Origin: JAVWJP01 sp036638975
GTDB taxonomy: Bacteria; Bacillota; Clostridia; Oscillospirales; Ruminococcaceae
Assembly: GCA_036638975.1 (NCBI GenBank)
Contig: JAVWJP010000001.1
Location: forward strand, 124,001-188,000
Length of the DNA: 64,000 nt
Direction of reading: 5' to 3'
Part shown: positions 52,318-61,988 of the stretch, one piece after another
Layout of the letters: the number at the start of each line of letters is the position of its first letter
Numbering within the stretch: position 1 is the first letter of the stretch
The notes under the pieces: model-generated
Database searches by the model: none
What the model saw: only the letters and a program-made list of their open reading frames with translations
What the model was told of the DNA's origin: nothing
Made by a program: the position numbers and the translations under genes

Positions 52318-53283
52318 TTGAGTAACACATTTTCGGTTACCCTTAAAAAAATAGTTAAGGATTTTTCATTAGAGGTAATTTTTGCACCGGAGGAGCTTGA
52401 CCAAATTCTTATAACTTGCGCAGACCTTAACCGTCCAGGTATACAGTTAGCCGGGTTTTACGACTTTTTTGATGATGACCGCATACAAATTTTGGGTAAG
52501 GCGGAAATAGGCTATCTTGAGCTTTTTGCACAAGATAAGCTTGCAAAGAGAATGGATAAATTCTTTTCATTGCGCCCGCCGGCAGTTGTCATTGCGCGAG
52601 AGCTTGAGGCTCCGCCGCTTATGATAGAAAATGCAATAAAATACAAGGTGCCAATTTTAAGAACGCCAGAGGCAACCACAAGCTTCCAATCGGGGCTTGC
52701 TGCAATGCTTAATATTGAGCTTGCGCCTCGTATTACGCGCCATGGTGTGCTTGTAGAGGTATATGGCGAGGGAATATTGCTGCTTGGCGAAAGCGGCGTT
52801 GGTAAAAGCGAAACCGCCATAGAGCTTGTTAAGCGCGGGCATAGGCTTATAGCCGATGATGCTGTAGAAATACGTCGTGTTTCAAGCCGTTCTCTTGTGG
52901 GTACATCGCCTGAGAATATCCGCCATTTTGTAGAGCTTCGCGGTGTCGGTATTATAAATGCAAGGCGTATTTTTGGTATGGGCGCAGTTAAAGTTACAGA
53001 AAAAATAGATATGGTAATTCAGCTAGAGCCATGGGATACCTCTAAGGTTTACGACCGTATGGGTATGGAAAACGAGTTTATAGAGATATTGGGCAACAAG
53101 GTTACATCTGTTACAATACCTGTAAAGCCGGGGCGCAATTTGGCTGTTATTATAGAAGTTGCGGCAATGAATAACCGTCAAAAAAAGATGGGCTATAATG
53201 CCGCACAAGAGCTTTTGCAAAAGCTGGGTATGACAGAGGACGCCGAGGCGATAGATACATCTGTAGAATATGATGGAATGTAA
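52318..53283 (+). CDS. hprK: HPr kinase/phosphorylase
   Basis: A 321-residue bifunctional enzyme that phosphorylates and dephosphorylates Ser46 of HPr and so controls carbon catabolite repression. Walker A GESGVGKS is at about 157-164, and the family signature is MGMENEFIEILGNKV. The start is TTG at 52318 with AAAGGAC upstream. It opens a plus-strand run of core genes. Confidence 0.95.
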   Translation: MSNTFSVTLKKIVKDFSLEVIFAPEELDQILITCADLNRPGIQLAGFYDFFDDDRIQILGKAEIGYLELFAQDKLAKRMDKFFSLRPPAVVIARELEAPPLMIENAIKYKVPILRTPEATTSFQSGLAAMLNIELAPRITRHGVLVEVYGEGILLLGESGVGKSETAIELVKRGHRLIADDAVEIRRVSSRSLVGTSPENIRHFVELRGVGIINARRIFGMGAVKVTEKIDMVIQLEPWDTSKVYDRMGMENEFIEILGNKVTSVTIPVKPGRNLAVIIEVAAMNNRQKKMGYNAAQELLQKLGMTEDAEAIDTSVEYDGM

Positions 53284-53321
53284 AGTATAAATGAAGAATA
53301 AAGAAAGCGAGCTGTAAAATA

Positions 53322-54272
53322 ATGAAAAATTACGTAGGAATAGACCTTGGCGGAACAAACATAGCGGTTGGTATTGTAAATGAAAAATATGAGATTATTG
53401 CCGGCAGTAAGCTTAAAACAAATGTGCCGCGCCCTGCCGAGGCCATTTGCGACGATATGGCGAAAGCGGTTGAAATGGCTTTAGCAGATGCAAAACTTCG
53501 CATTTCTGATGTCGAATGGGTTGGTATAGGCACACCCGGTACTGTAAACCCTGTAACAGGTGTGGTAGGCTTTGCAAATAACTTAAATTTTCATAATGTT
53601 CCGCTTAAAACTATGATGCAGGAGCGCTTAAAAACTCGTGTCTTTGTAGAAAACGATGCCAATGCGGCGGCATATGGAGAAGCCACCGCAGGTGCTGCAA
53701 AGGGCGTAAGCAACATGATTGCCATAACGCTGGGCACTGGAATAGGCAGCGGAGTTTTAATAAATGGCAAGATGCTTACAGGTGTAAACGGTGCCGGAGG
53801 AGAGCTGGGGCATACAGGTGTTGTTTTTGGCGGTAGGCACTGCTCTTGCGGGCGTGACGGCTGTATAGAGGCATATGCCTCTGCAACGGGGTTAATAACC
53901 ACTACCAAAGAAGAAATGCAAAAGCACCCTGAAAGTAAGCTGTGGCAGTGTGCAAAAACACTTGATGAAGTAAGCGGGCGCACAGCCTTTGATGCTATGC
54001 GTGAGGGTGACGAGGTTGCAGAGCATATAGTTGCGCAGTATGCAAGCTATTTGGCATATGCTCTTGTAAACTATATAAATATTTTTGCACCAAGCCTTAT
54101 AGTTATAGGCGGCGGTATAAGCCATGAGGGCGAGCTGTTTTTAGAAATGCTTCGTGCAGACATAAAAGCACAGATATATGGCGGAGAAGTGCACACTGAG
54201 CTTGCCTGTGCAAAGCTCGGCAATGATGCAGGTATAATAGGAGCGGCATTTTTAGGGAATCTTCAGGCTTAA
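53322..54272 (+). CDS. ROK family glucokinase
   Basis: A 316-residue sugar kinase. The ATP motif is GIDLGGTNIAVG; sugar contact is in VENDANAAAYGE; ELGHT precedes the zinc-binding CSCGRDGCIEAYAS of ROK proteins. No DNA-binding domain, so it is a kinase rather than a repressor. Glucose is the likely substrate, in keeping with hprK and pfkA nearby. Confidence 0.9.
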   Translation: MKNYVGIDLGGTNIAVGIVNEKYEIIAGSKLKTNVPRPAEAICDDMAKAVEMALADAKLRISDVEWVGIGTPGTVNPVTGVVGFANNLNFHNVPLKTMMQERLKTRVFVENDANAAAYGEATAGAAKGVSNMIAITLGTGIGSGVLINGKMLTGVNGAGGELGHTGVVFGGRHCSCGRDGCIEAYASATGLITTTKEEMQKHPESKLWQCAKTLDEVSGRTAFDAMREGDEVAEHIVAQYASYLAYALVNYINIFAPSLIVIGGGISHEGELFLEMLRADIKAQIYGGEVHTELACAKLGNDAGIIGAAFLGNLQA

Positions 54273-54321
54273 TATAAGGCATATACTAAAAGAATTATAA
54301 GAATTATAAAAGAGGTATCAT

Positions 54322-55230
54322 ATGCAAAGTACCGAAAAGCTTGTCGCGTTTTGTCGTGAACAAAATATACCGCTGTGCTTAAACGAGCCTATGAAAAATT
54401 ATACAAGTTTTAAAATAGGCGGTAATGCCAAGCTTATTATAAAGCCGTCTTCGGCTGCCAAGCTGCAAGCGCTGTTCTTTTTTTGTGCCAGCGAGGGCTT
54501 TTCACCACTTATTGTGGGCAACGGTTCTAACTTGCTTGTGTGTGATAATGCTATAAAACGCCCCATCGTTCAGCTAGGCTCCGGCATGGGCAAAATTAGC
54601 ATAAGCGGTGATGAAGTGGCTTGTGAAGCGGGTACATCGCTTGTAAAGCTTTGTAGCTTTGCAGAACAAAATTCGCTTGAGGGGCTGGAATTTGCATATG
54701 GAATACCGGGCAGCGTGGGCGGCGCGGTTTACATGAATGCAGGCGCTTATGGCGGAGAAATTGGCAATACAGTTTATTCGGTCAGCGCAGTTTCTCCGCA
54801 GGGAAAGCCTTGTATATTTACGGCGCAGGAGTGTAAATTCAGCTACCGTCATAGCATTTTTGCTGAAAACGGATATTGTGTAACAAGTGCAATATTTAAA
54901 CTAAAAAAAGGCAACAGAGAAGCTATAAAAGCAAAAATGACCGAGCTTATGGCACGGCGCAGCGATAAGCAGCCGCTTGAGTACCCAAGTGCGGGCAGTA
55001 CGTTTAAACGCCCGCAAGACGGGTATGCCTCTGAGCTTATAGACCGCTGCGGGCTTAAAGGTAAGCAATATGGCGGGGCTATGGTTAGCAAAAAGCACGC
55101 CGGGTTCATAATCAACTATAAAAATGCCAGTTGCGATGACGTTTTAGAGCTTATAAGGCTGGTGCAAGATGAAGTGAAGCAAAAAACAGGCGTGTCGCTG
55201 GAATGTGAAGTAAAATATATAGGCGCATAA
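54322..55230 (+). CDS. murB: UDP-N-acetylenolpyruvoylglucosamine reductase
   Basis: A 302-residue FAD enzyme that gives UDP-MurNAc in peptidoglycan synthesis. NYTSFKIGG starts the fold; GNGSNLLV and GIPGSVGGAVYMNAGAYGGE bind FAD; the catalytic serine lies in YPSAGSTFKRP. This is the short type II form usual in Gram-positives. Confidence 0.96.
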   Translation: MQSTEKLVAFCREQNIPLCLNEPMKNYTSFKIGGNAKLIIKPSSAAKLQALFFFCASEGFSPLIVGNGSNLLVCDNAIKRPIVQLGSGMGKISISGDEVACEAGTSLVKLCSFAEQNSLEGLEFAYGIPGSVGGAVYMNAGAYGGEIGNTVYSVSAVSPQGKPCIFTAQECKFSYRHSIFAENGYCVTSAIFKLKKGNREAIKAKMTELMARRSDKQPLEYPSAGSTFKRPQDGYASELIDRCGLKGKQYGGAMVSKKHAGFIINYKNASCDDVLELIRLVQDEVKQKTGVSLECEVKYIGA

Positions 55231-55260
55231 ACCCACAGATAACTAAAGAATGGAGCAAAA

Positions 55261-56139
55261 ATGGAGTTTTTGATAGTCACCGGTATGTCCGGTGCGGGTA
55301 AAAGCGGTGCCGCAAAAGTGCTTGAGGATATGGGATATTATTGTGTTGATAATATCCCGCCGGAGCTTATCACTAAATTTGCGGAGGTATGCAGGCAAAG
55401 TAACGGTAAAATGAACAAGGTTGCGCTTGTGGTGGATTCTCGCGGAGGCGAGCTGTTTTTAGGTCTTATGCAAAGTCTTACAGAGCTTACGGCGCAGCAA
55501 ATAGGGTATAAGATATTATTTTTGGACTGTGACGATGAAGTACTGATAACCAGATATAAAGAAACACGGCATAAGCACCCATTGTGCGAAAGCGGAGCGG
55601 AAAGCTTAGAGGTTGCTATACGTACCGAACGAGAATTATTGCGGCAAATTAAGCATAAAGCAAGCTATATTATTGATACAACGCTTTTAACCGCTGCACA
55701 ATTACGTCTTAAACTGCACGACTTCTTTGCCAACAATGTGGGCGAAAAAATGCTTATAAGCTGTATGTCCTTTGGCTTTAAATATGGCATACCAAGCGAG
55801 GCGGATTTGGTATTTGATGTAAGGTGTTTGCCAAACCCTTATTATATTGCAGACTTAAAACTAAAAACAGGTAAAGACAAAGCTGTAGAGGAATATGTTT
55901 TGCAGTTTGAACAGGCGCGTACGCTTTTGACAAAGCTGTGCGATTTACTTGAATATTTGCTTCCGCTTTATGTGAACGAAGGAAAAACCCAGCTTACCGT
56001 TGCAATTGGCTGTACAGGGGGAAAGCATCGTTCTGTTGTTTTTGCCGAGCATATCGGTGAGTTTTTGTCAAAAAAAGCTTATCGTGTAGTGCGAAGCCAC
56101 CGCGATTTGCAAAAACATAAAACTACTGAGGAGCAGTAA
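55261..56139 (+). CDS. rapZ: RNase adapter / nucleotide-binding protein RapZ (YvcJ)
   Basis: A 292-residue P-loop protein: Walker A GMSGAGKS near residue 8, FDVRCLPNPYYI, and the C-terminal IGCTGGKHRSVV. In E. coli it controls glucosamine-6-phosphate synthase mRNA decay; YvcJ of Bacillus has a less clear role. It sits directly before whiA; the gene yvcK that usually lies between them is absent. Confidence 0.95.
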   Translation: MEFLIVTGMSGAGKSGAAKVLEDMGYYCVDNIPPELITKFAEVCRQSNGKMNKVALVVDSRGGELFLGLMQSLTELTAQQIGYKILFLDCDDEVLITRYKETRHKHPLCESGAESLEVAIRTERELLRQIKHKASYIIDTTLLTAAQLRLKLHDFFANNVGEKMLISCMSFGFKYGIPSEADLVFDVRCLPNPYYIADLKLKTGKDKAVEEYVLQFEQARTLLTKLCDLLEYLLPLYVNEGKTQLTVAIGCTGGKHRSVVFAEHIGEFLSKKAYRVVRSHRDLQKHKTTEEQ

Positions 56140-56166
56140 TTTACAAATAATACAGGGGGTTTGGCA

Positions 56167-57111
56167 ATGTCTTTTGCGCATGAGTTAAAGGAAGAAATTT
56201 GCAGAATTGCCCCGACGTCACACGAAGAAAAAATTGCACAGGCCTATGGGCTTTTGTTGTTTTCTAAAAATTTTTCATCGTCGTCGGTTTCAATACAAAC
56301 CGAAAACGAGCAGGCAGCAAGGCTTTTTTGCAGTTATATATTGGAGCTTGTGGGTATTAAAACAAGTATAATATATTCTGAGTTTGAAAAAAGAAACGGT
56401 GCTACTGTCTTTACCGCTTCGGTGGAAGCTGAGGAGGACAGGCTGAATATATTAAAATTTTTTGGGCATTCCGACGAAGATATTCGTCTGCATATATGTA
56501 AAAAATATATAAAAGACGAGCACGCTGTAGCGGCTTTTGTTGCCGGAGCGTACCTTGCCTGCGGGAATATTACAGACCCGTATAAAAATTATCATTTGGA
56601 GTTTGTCACACAGCATATGCACCTTTGTAAGGACTTAATAGAACTTTTACGGGAAGTACCGATAGAATTAAAGCTTACACGCCGCCGCTCATATTATGTT
56701 GCATACCTAAAAGACAGCGAAGAAATAGAGGATATTATGACATATATGGGCGCTTCTGTGTGCTCAATCTCGCTTATGAATATAAAAATATATAAAGATT
56801 TGCGTAACAAAGTAAACAGGGTAACTAATTGTGAAACTGCAAATATAGAGAAAACTGTTACGGCAGCGGCTGCACAGTGCGATGATATAAATTATATTTT
56901 AACTACCACCGGTGAAGATTTTTTACCGGACGAACTGCGGGAGCTTGCGCTTTTGCGTGTCGAAAACCCCGAGATGAGTCTGCGTGAGATGGGCGAAGCG
57001 TTGCAGATACCCATGACGCGCTCCGGCATAAACCACAGACTAAAGCGGCTTTCTGCCATAGCAAGTGAGCTGCGCGAGGGTAAAATGCACCCGCAAAAGA
57101 GGAGAAAATAA
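56167..57111 (+). CDS. whiA: WhiA-type regulator
   Basis: A 314-residue protein: an N-terminal homing-endonuclease-like fold (about 1-200) including AAFVAGAYLACGNITDP, and a C-terminal helix-turn-helix with NPEMSLREMGEAL and SGINHRLKRL. It affects division and chromosome segregation in Gram-positives. The ATG at 56167 is 8 bp after GGGGG; TTG at 56161 is less likely. The dnaE ATG follows its stop directly. Confidence 0.94.
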   Translation: MSFAHELKEEICRIAPTSHEEKIAQAYGLLLFSKNFSSSSVSIQTENEQAARLFCSYILELVGIKTSIIYSEFEKRNGATVFTASVEAEEDRLNILKFFGHSDEDIRLHICKKYIKDEHAVAAFVAGAYLACGNITDPYKNYHLEFVTQHMHLCKDLIELLREVPIELKLTRRRSYYVAYLKDSEEIEDIMTYMGASVCSISLMNIKIYKDLRNKVNRVTNCETANIEKTVTAAAAQCDDINYILTTTGEDFLPDELRELALLRVENPEMSLREMGEALQIPMTRSGINHRLKRLSAIASELREGKMHPQKRRK

Positions 57112-60100
57112 ATGGAGGATTTTGTTCATTTGCACGTTCACAGCGAATATAGTCTGCTTGATGGAGCCTGCCGCATAAGCAGGCTTATTTCTCGCGTAAA
57201 AGAGCTGGGGCAAGCTGCCTGTGCAATTACCGACCACGGAGTTATGTTTGGCGTTATAGACTTTTATAAGGAGTGCAAAAAACAAGGCATAAAGCCAATT
57301 ATAGGCTGTGAGGTTTACGTTGCGCCGCGTACAAGGCACGACAAAGTCTTTAAAATAGACAGCAGCCCATACCATTTAGTGCTTCTTTGTAAAAACGAAC
57401 AAGGCTATAAAAATCTTATAAAAATTGTGTCACAAGGCTTTACGGAGGGCTTTTATTCTAAGCCGCGCGTTGACTTAGAGCTTTTAAAAAAACATCACGA
57501 GGGGTTAATTGCACTTTCGGCGTGCCTTGCGGGGGAGATTCCGCGCCTCCTTGTCAATGGAGATTATGAAAGCGCAAAGTCTGTGGCACTGCGTTACCTT
57601 GGCATATTTGGAGAGGGCAATTATTATATAGAGATGCAAAACCACGGTATACGCGAGCAGCAGTTTATATTACCGTCACTTGCGCGAATTGCAAAAGAAA
57701 CAGGTATAGGTCTTGTCGCCACAAATGATGCACATTATACTGTAAAAGCCGAGAGCAAAATGCAAAATGTGCTTATTTGTATTCAGACAAACCGCACGGT
57801 AGAAGACCACTCCGATATGGAATTTGAAACAAACGAATTTTATATTAAAAGCTATGACGAAATGTTAAACGCGTTGCCAAATTATAAGGAAGCCTTGGAG
57901 AATACGGTTAAGATTGCAGAAAAATGCAACCTTGAATTTGAATTTGGTGTAACAAAGCTTCCATTTTTTACAGCGCCGGACGGGCGGGATAACTATGAAT
58001 ATTTTGTTTCTTTATGTAGCGAGGGATTACGTCGTAATTATGGAGAAAACCCGACACAGGAGGTTACACAAAGGCTGGAATATGAGCTTTCGGTTATAAA
58101 AAAAATGGGCTATGTCGATTATTTTTTGATAGTGGCAGATTTTGTTATGTATGCAAAAAACCATGATATTCCCGTAGGACCCGGACGCGGCTCAGGAGCA
58201 GGCTCTATAGCGGCATACTGCATGGGAATTACAGGTATAGACCCTATTCGTTACAATTTACTTTTTGAGCGTTTTTTAAACCCTGAGCGAATTTCTATGC
58301 CTGATTTTGACATAGACTTTTGCTATGAGAAGCGCCAGAGGGTTATAGACTACGTTGTAAATAAATATGGCAAGGACCATGTTGCACAAATAATAACCTT
58401 TGGTACAATGGCGGCGCGCGGCGCTTTGCGCGATGTAGGGCGTGCCCTTGCCGTGCCTTATCAAACAGTTGATGCCATTGCAAAATCGGTTCCTACCGAG
58501 CTTCATATGACGCTTGATAAAGCGCTGGAGGTTTCATCTGAATTTAGAAATTATTACGAAAGCGACGAAAAGCTAAAAGAACTAATTGATACTGCCCGAA
58601 GCCTAGAGGGTATGCCGCGCCATGCTTCTACACACGCGGCGGGCGTTGTTATAACGCGCGACCCTGTAGACACATATGTACCTCTTTCTAAAAATGATGA
58701 AGCTGTTGTGTGCCAGTTTACCATGACCACACTTGAGGAGCTTGGGCTTTTAAAGATGGATTTTTTGGGCTTGCGCACACTTACTGTAATAAGTGATGCC
58801 GAAAAGATGATAAACAGATACAAGCCGGATTTTAAAGTCAGTGAAATCTCGTATGAGGACAGACCTGTTTTTGAAATGCTTGCAAGAGGCGAAACCGAGG
58901 GAGTTTTTCAGTTTGAATCCGCAGGTATGTGCCGTGTGCTTACCGGTCTTGGCCCAGACAGCTTAGAAGACCTTATAGCGGTAATTTCGCTTTACCGCCC
59001 CGGTCCTATGGAGTCAATCCCAAAATACATCAGAAACCGTCATAACCCAAAGGAGCTTACTTATAAGCACCCTTTGCTGCGCCCCATTTTAGATGTAACC
59101 TACGGTTGTATAGTTTATCAAGAGCAGGTTATGCAAATATGCCGTCAGCTTGCCGGATATTCTTATGGAAGAGCCGACCTTGTGCGCCGTGCTATGAGTA
59201 AGAAAAAAGCTGATGTCATGGAAAAAGAACGGCATAATTTTATATACGGGCTGCAAAACGCGGACGGTACATGGGAGTGTGACGGTGCTGTAAAGCGCGG
59301 TGTGCCCGAAAAAACAGCAAATGATATCTTTGATGAAATGAGCAGCTTTGCCGCATATGCGTTTAATAAATCTCACGCAGCGGCATATGCTACTGTTGCA
59401 TACCAGACAGCTTTTTTAAAATGTCATTATCCAAAAGAATTTATGGCGGCTCTTATGACAAGTTTTCTTGATAATACTGATAAAATAATAGAATATATGG
59501 AAGAATGCTCGCGTATAAAAATTAAAGTTTTGCCGCCTGATATTAACGATTGCGATGATGGCTTCACAGTTATAGATAATAATATTCGCTTTGGTCTTTT
59601 AGCTGTAAAAAACCTTGGCAAAGCCTTTATAGACAATATAATTGAGGAGAGAAAGAACGGCAAGTACAAAAGCTTTACAGACTTTTGTGAGCGTATGCAC
59701 GGCAAGGATTTAAACAAAAGGACAATGGAAAGCCTTATAAAATGCGGCTCGCTAGACAGCCTTTGTAAAAACCGCAGACAAATGCTTTTGGGCTACGATG
59801 CCGTACTTGCCGGTCTTGATGAAATCCGCGACAAAAACGTGGCAGGACAGGTTAGCTTTTTTGAAGCTTCAAATTCATCTGTAAAAGAGGAATATAAGCT
59901 GCCGCAGGCAGAAGACTTTACCTTGCGCGAGCGCTTGGAGATGGAAAAAGAAGCCACAGGGCTTTTTCTTTCTGGTCATCCTGTCAGCGAATATAAAGAT
60001 GTAATAAAAACCATAAAGGCGCACAAAATACTAGAGGTTGCAACCGGCGCTTATGATAATGCTGAGGTGGAAATTGTTGCCGTTATAACCTCAAAGTCGC

Positions 60101-60576
60101 TTAAAACAACTCGCAAGGGCGATGCCATGGCATTTATTACAATAGAAGATACAACAGGGACGCTTGAAGCCATGATATTCCCAAAGGTTTTGGAAAAGTA
60201 CAGCTCACTTTTGCAAAAAGGAGAAATAGCTGTCTTTGGGGGGCGCATAAGCGTGCGCGAGGAAGAAGCACCAAAGCTTTTGTGTGATAAGGTACAAACT
60301 GTGGCAGATAGGCTTTCGCCCTTGCAAACTGTCGAGATGAAAGCTGTGCGCAAACAGCTTTTACTGCGTGTGCCGTCAGAGCTTTCGCCAAAGCTTTTAA
60401 GTGCGCAAGAGCTTTTAAAAACCTTTCCGGGCACAATGCCTGTGCTTGTGCGCCATGCAGACAGCGGCAAGCTTATGGTTGCATCTAAAAATATGTGGGT
60501 GGACAATAACGATGTATTAATGCGCGAGCTTATTTTACTTTTAGGTGCAGAGAATGTAAAAATTGTGGAAAAATGA
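57112..60576 (+). CDS. dnaE: DNA polymerase III alpha subunit, DnaE
   Basis: A 1154-residue replicative polymerase of the DnaE type. The N-terminal PHP domain has HLHVHSEYSLLDGACRI; the palm aspartates are in MPDFDIDF (about 397-402); then GVFQFESAGM, a helix-hairpin-helix region and an OB fold near 990-1070. In Clostridia DnaE works alongside PolC. Confidence 0.97.
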   Translation: MEDFVHLHVHSEYSLLDGACRISRLISRVKELGQAACAITDHGVMFGVIDFYKECKKQGIKPIIGCEVYVAPRTRHDKVFKIDSSPYHLVLLCKNEQGYKNLIKIVSQGFTEGFYSKPRVDLELLKKHHEGLIALSACLAGEIPRLLVNGDYESAKSVALRYLGIFGEGNYYIEMQNHGIREQQFILPSLARIAKETGIGLVATNDAHYTVKAESKMQNVLICIQTNRTVEDHSDMEFETNEFYIKSYDEMLNALPNYKEALENTVKIAEKCNLEFEFGVTKLPFFTAPDGRDNYEYFVSLCSEGLRRNYGENPTQEVTQRLEYELSVIKKMGYVDYFLIVADFVMYAKNHDIPVGPGRGSGAGSIAAYCMGITGIDPIRYNLLFERFLNPERISMPDFDIDFCYEKRQRVIDYVVNKYGKDHVAQIITFGTMAARGALRDVGRALAVPYQTVDAIAKSVPTELHMTLDKALEVSSEFRNYYESDEKLKELIDTARSLEGMPRHASTHAAGVVITRDPVDTYVPLSKNDEAVVCQFTMTTLEELGLLKMDFLGLRTLTVISDAEKMINRYKPDFKVSEISYEDRPVFEMLARGETEGVFQFESAGMCRVLTGLGPDSLEDLIAVISLYRPGPMESIPKYIRNRHNPKELTYKHPLLRPILDVTYGCIVYQEQVMQICRQLAGYSYGRADLVRRAMSKKKADVMEKERHNFIYGLQNADGTWECDGAVKRGVPEKTANDIFDEMSSFAAYAFNKSHAAAYATVAYQTAFLKCHYPKEFMAALMTSFLDNTDKIIEYMEECSRIKIKVLPPDINDCDDGFTVIDNNIRFGLLAVKNLGKAFIDNIIEERKNGKYKSFTDFCERMHGKDLNKRTMESLIKCGSLDSLCKNRRQMLLGYDAVLAGLDEIRDKNVAGQVSFFEASNSSVKEEYKLPQAEDFTLRERLEMEKEATGLFLSGHPVSEYKDVIKTIKAHKILEVATGAYDNAEVEIVAVITSKSLKTTRKGDAMAFITIEDTTGTLEAMIFPKVLEKYSSLLQKGEIAVFGGRISVREEEAPKLLCDKVQTVADRLSPLQTVEMKAVRKQLLLRVPSELSPKLLSAQELLKTFPGTMPVLVRHADSGKLMVASKNMWVDNNDVLMRELILLLGAENVKIVEK

Positions 60577-60597
60577 ATAAACATGAGACAAATTTAC

Positions 60598-60626
60598 TTG
60601 TAATTTAATTTGTATTTCGTTATAAT
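60598..60626 (+). promoter_or_regulatory. Promoter of pfkA
   Basis: TTGTAA at 60598-60603, 17-bp spacer, TATAAT at 60621-60626. It leaves a leader of about 120 nt before pfkA. Confidence 0.7.
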
Positions 60627-60752
60627 TGTTGTGTGATAGCCGTAGGCGTCTATTATACCGCTGATGTCAATGTTTTGGGTTGCAGGTGGTTAATTATGTT
60701 AATTTTTTGCTTTTATGGTTTGATAAATACCTTTGAATGGAGAGATAAATAC

Positions 60753-61727
60753 ATGGAAAATAAACAAAAAACTATAGCGGTGCTTACCAGCGGAGGTGAC
60801 GCTCCGGGCATGAATGCTGCTATTCGTGCTGTTGTGCGTACAGCCTTGCACAGAAATATGCGTGTGCTCGGTGTGCGCCGTGGATATAACGGTTTAATTA
60901 ATGGAGATATGGTTGAAATGAACTTCCTTTCGGTGTCGGATATAATGCACCGCGGGGGTACTATACTATATACGGCACGCTGCCCTGAGTTCCGTGAGGA
61001 CGCCGGAGTTGAAAAAGCAAAAAATGTGTGCCTTGAAAAAGGCATAGACGGGCTTGTGGTTATAGGCGGAGATGGTTCATACCGTGGTGCACGCGACCTT
61101 TCTCTTAAAGGCATACCGTGTGTTGGTGTCCCCGGTACCATAGACAACGATATTTCATCGACAGAATACACCATAGGCTATGACACTGCAATGAACACAG
61201 TATGCGAAATGGTGGACCGTCTGCGCGACACTTCACAATCGCACAACAGGTGCTCGGTAGTAGAGGTTATGGGGCGTAAGGCGGGGTATATTGCACTTAA
61301 TACAGGCATAGGCTGCGGTGCTTCGGTTATACTTTTGCCTGAAGTCAAGTATGATATAAAAACAGCTGTCATAGATAAAATAAATAATTCATCGCGTTCA
61401 GGTAAGCATCATTTTATTGTTATGGTTGCCGAGGGTGTAGGCGGTGTAGAAGAAATTGCCAAAGAGATACAAGAGGGAACGGGGATTGAATCTCGCGCAA
61501 GTATTTTAGGTCATGTGCAGCGCGGCGGAGCTCCCAGCGTAAAGGACAGGGTTGCCGCCACAAAAATGGGACATCGTGCAGTAGAGCTTTTAGAACAGGG
61601 TATAGGTAACCGTGTTGTAGGCTTGCAGTGCGGCGAGGTTGTCGATTACGACATTCTTGAAGGGCTGAAAATGGAAAAGACTATAGATATGAATACTGTT
61701 TTAATGGCAGAGGAAGTTGCACTTTAA
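60753..61727 (+). CDS. pfkA: ATP-dependent 6-phosphofructokinase
   Basis: A 324-residue glycolytic enzyme that makes fructose 1,6-bisphosphate. SGGDAPGMNAAIR and GGDGSYRGA bind ATP; GTIDNDI holds the catalytic Asp; MGRKAGY binds the substrate. The ATG at 60753 follows GGAGAG; the in-frame upstream extension has no family sequence. Confidence 0.96.
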   Translation: MENKQKTIAVLTSGGDAPGMNAAIRAVVRTALHRNMRVLGVRRGYNGLINGDMVEMNFLSVSDIMHRGGTILYTARCPEFREDAGVEKAKNVCLEKGIDGLVVIGGDGSYRGARDLSLKGIPCVGVPGTIDNDISSTEYTIGYDTAMNTVCEMVDRLRDTSQSHNRCSVVEVMGRKAGYIALNTGIGCGASVILLPEVKYDIKTAVIDKINNSSRSGKHHFIVMVAEGVGGVEEIAKEIQEGTGIESRASILGHVQRGGAPSVKDRVAATKMGHRAVELLEQGIGNRVVGLQCGEVVDYDILEGLKMEKTIDMNTVLMAEEVAL

Positions 61728-61745
61728 ATTAAATTGTTACATTTT

Positions 61746-61773
61746 AAGCAGGGGAGCAGATGTTCCTCTGCTT
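61746..61773 (+). terminator. Terminator after pfkA
   Basis: AAGCAGGGGA pairs with TCCTCTGCTT (10 bp, one G-U), loop of 8, then TTTT. Confidence 0.88.
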
Positions 61774-61924
61774 TTTTATTATAAAAATTATAATGCTTGT
61801 GTCACAACAGTACTAAAAAATAATATATATTACATAAACTGAAAGACACAACGTGTGCGGTAGAATTGGTAAAAAAATAAAGTCGTATTATGCAGTAAAA
61901 TGAGAGAAAAGCATTACTATACTA

Positions 61925-61953
61925 TTGATAAATGATTACATTCAGTATATTAT
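61925..61953 (+). promoter_or_regulatory. Possible promoter of the GHL10-like gene
   Basis: TTGATA at 61925-61930, 17-bp spacer, TATTAT at 61948-61953. The AT-rich gap 61774-61924 shows nothing else. Confidence 0.45.
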
Positions 61954-61988
61954 TAATATGTTAGTATTATTTTAAAATGGGGGTTCAT

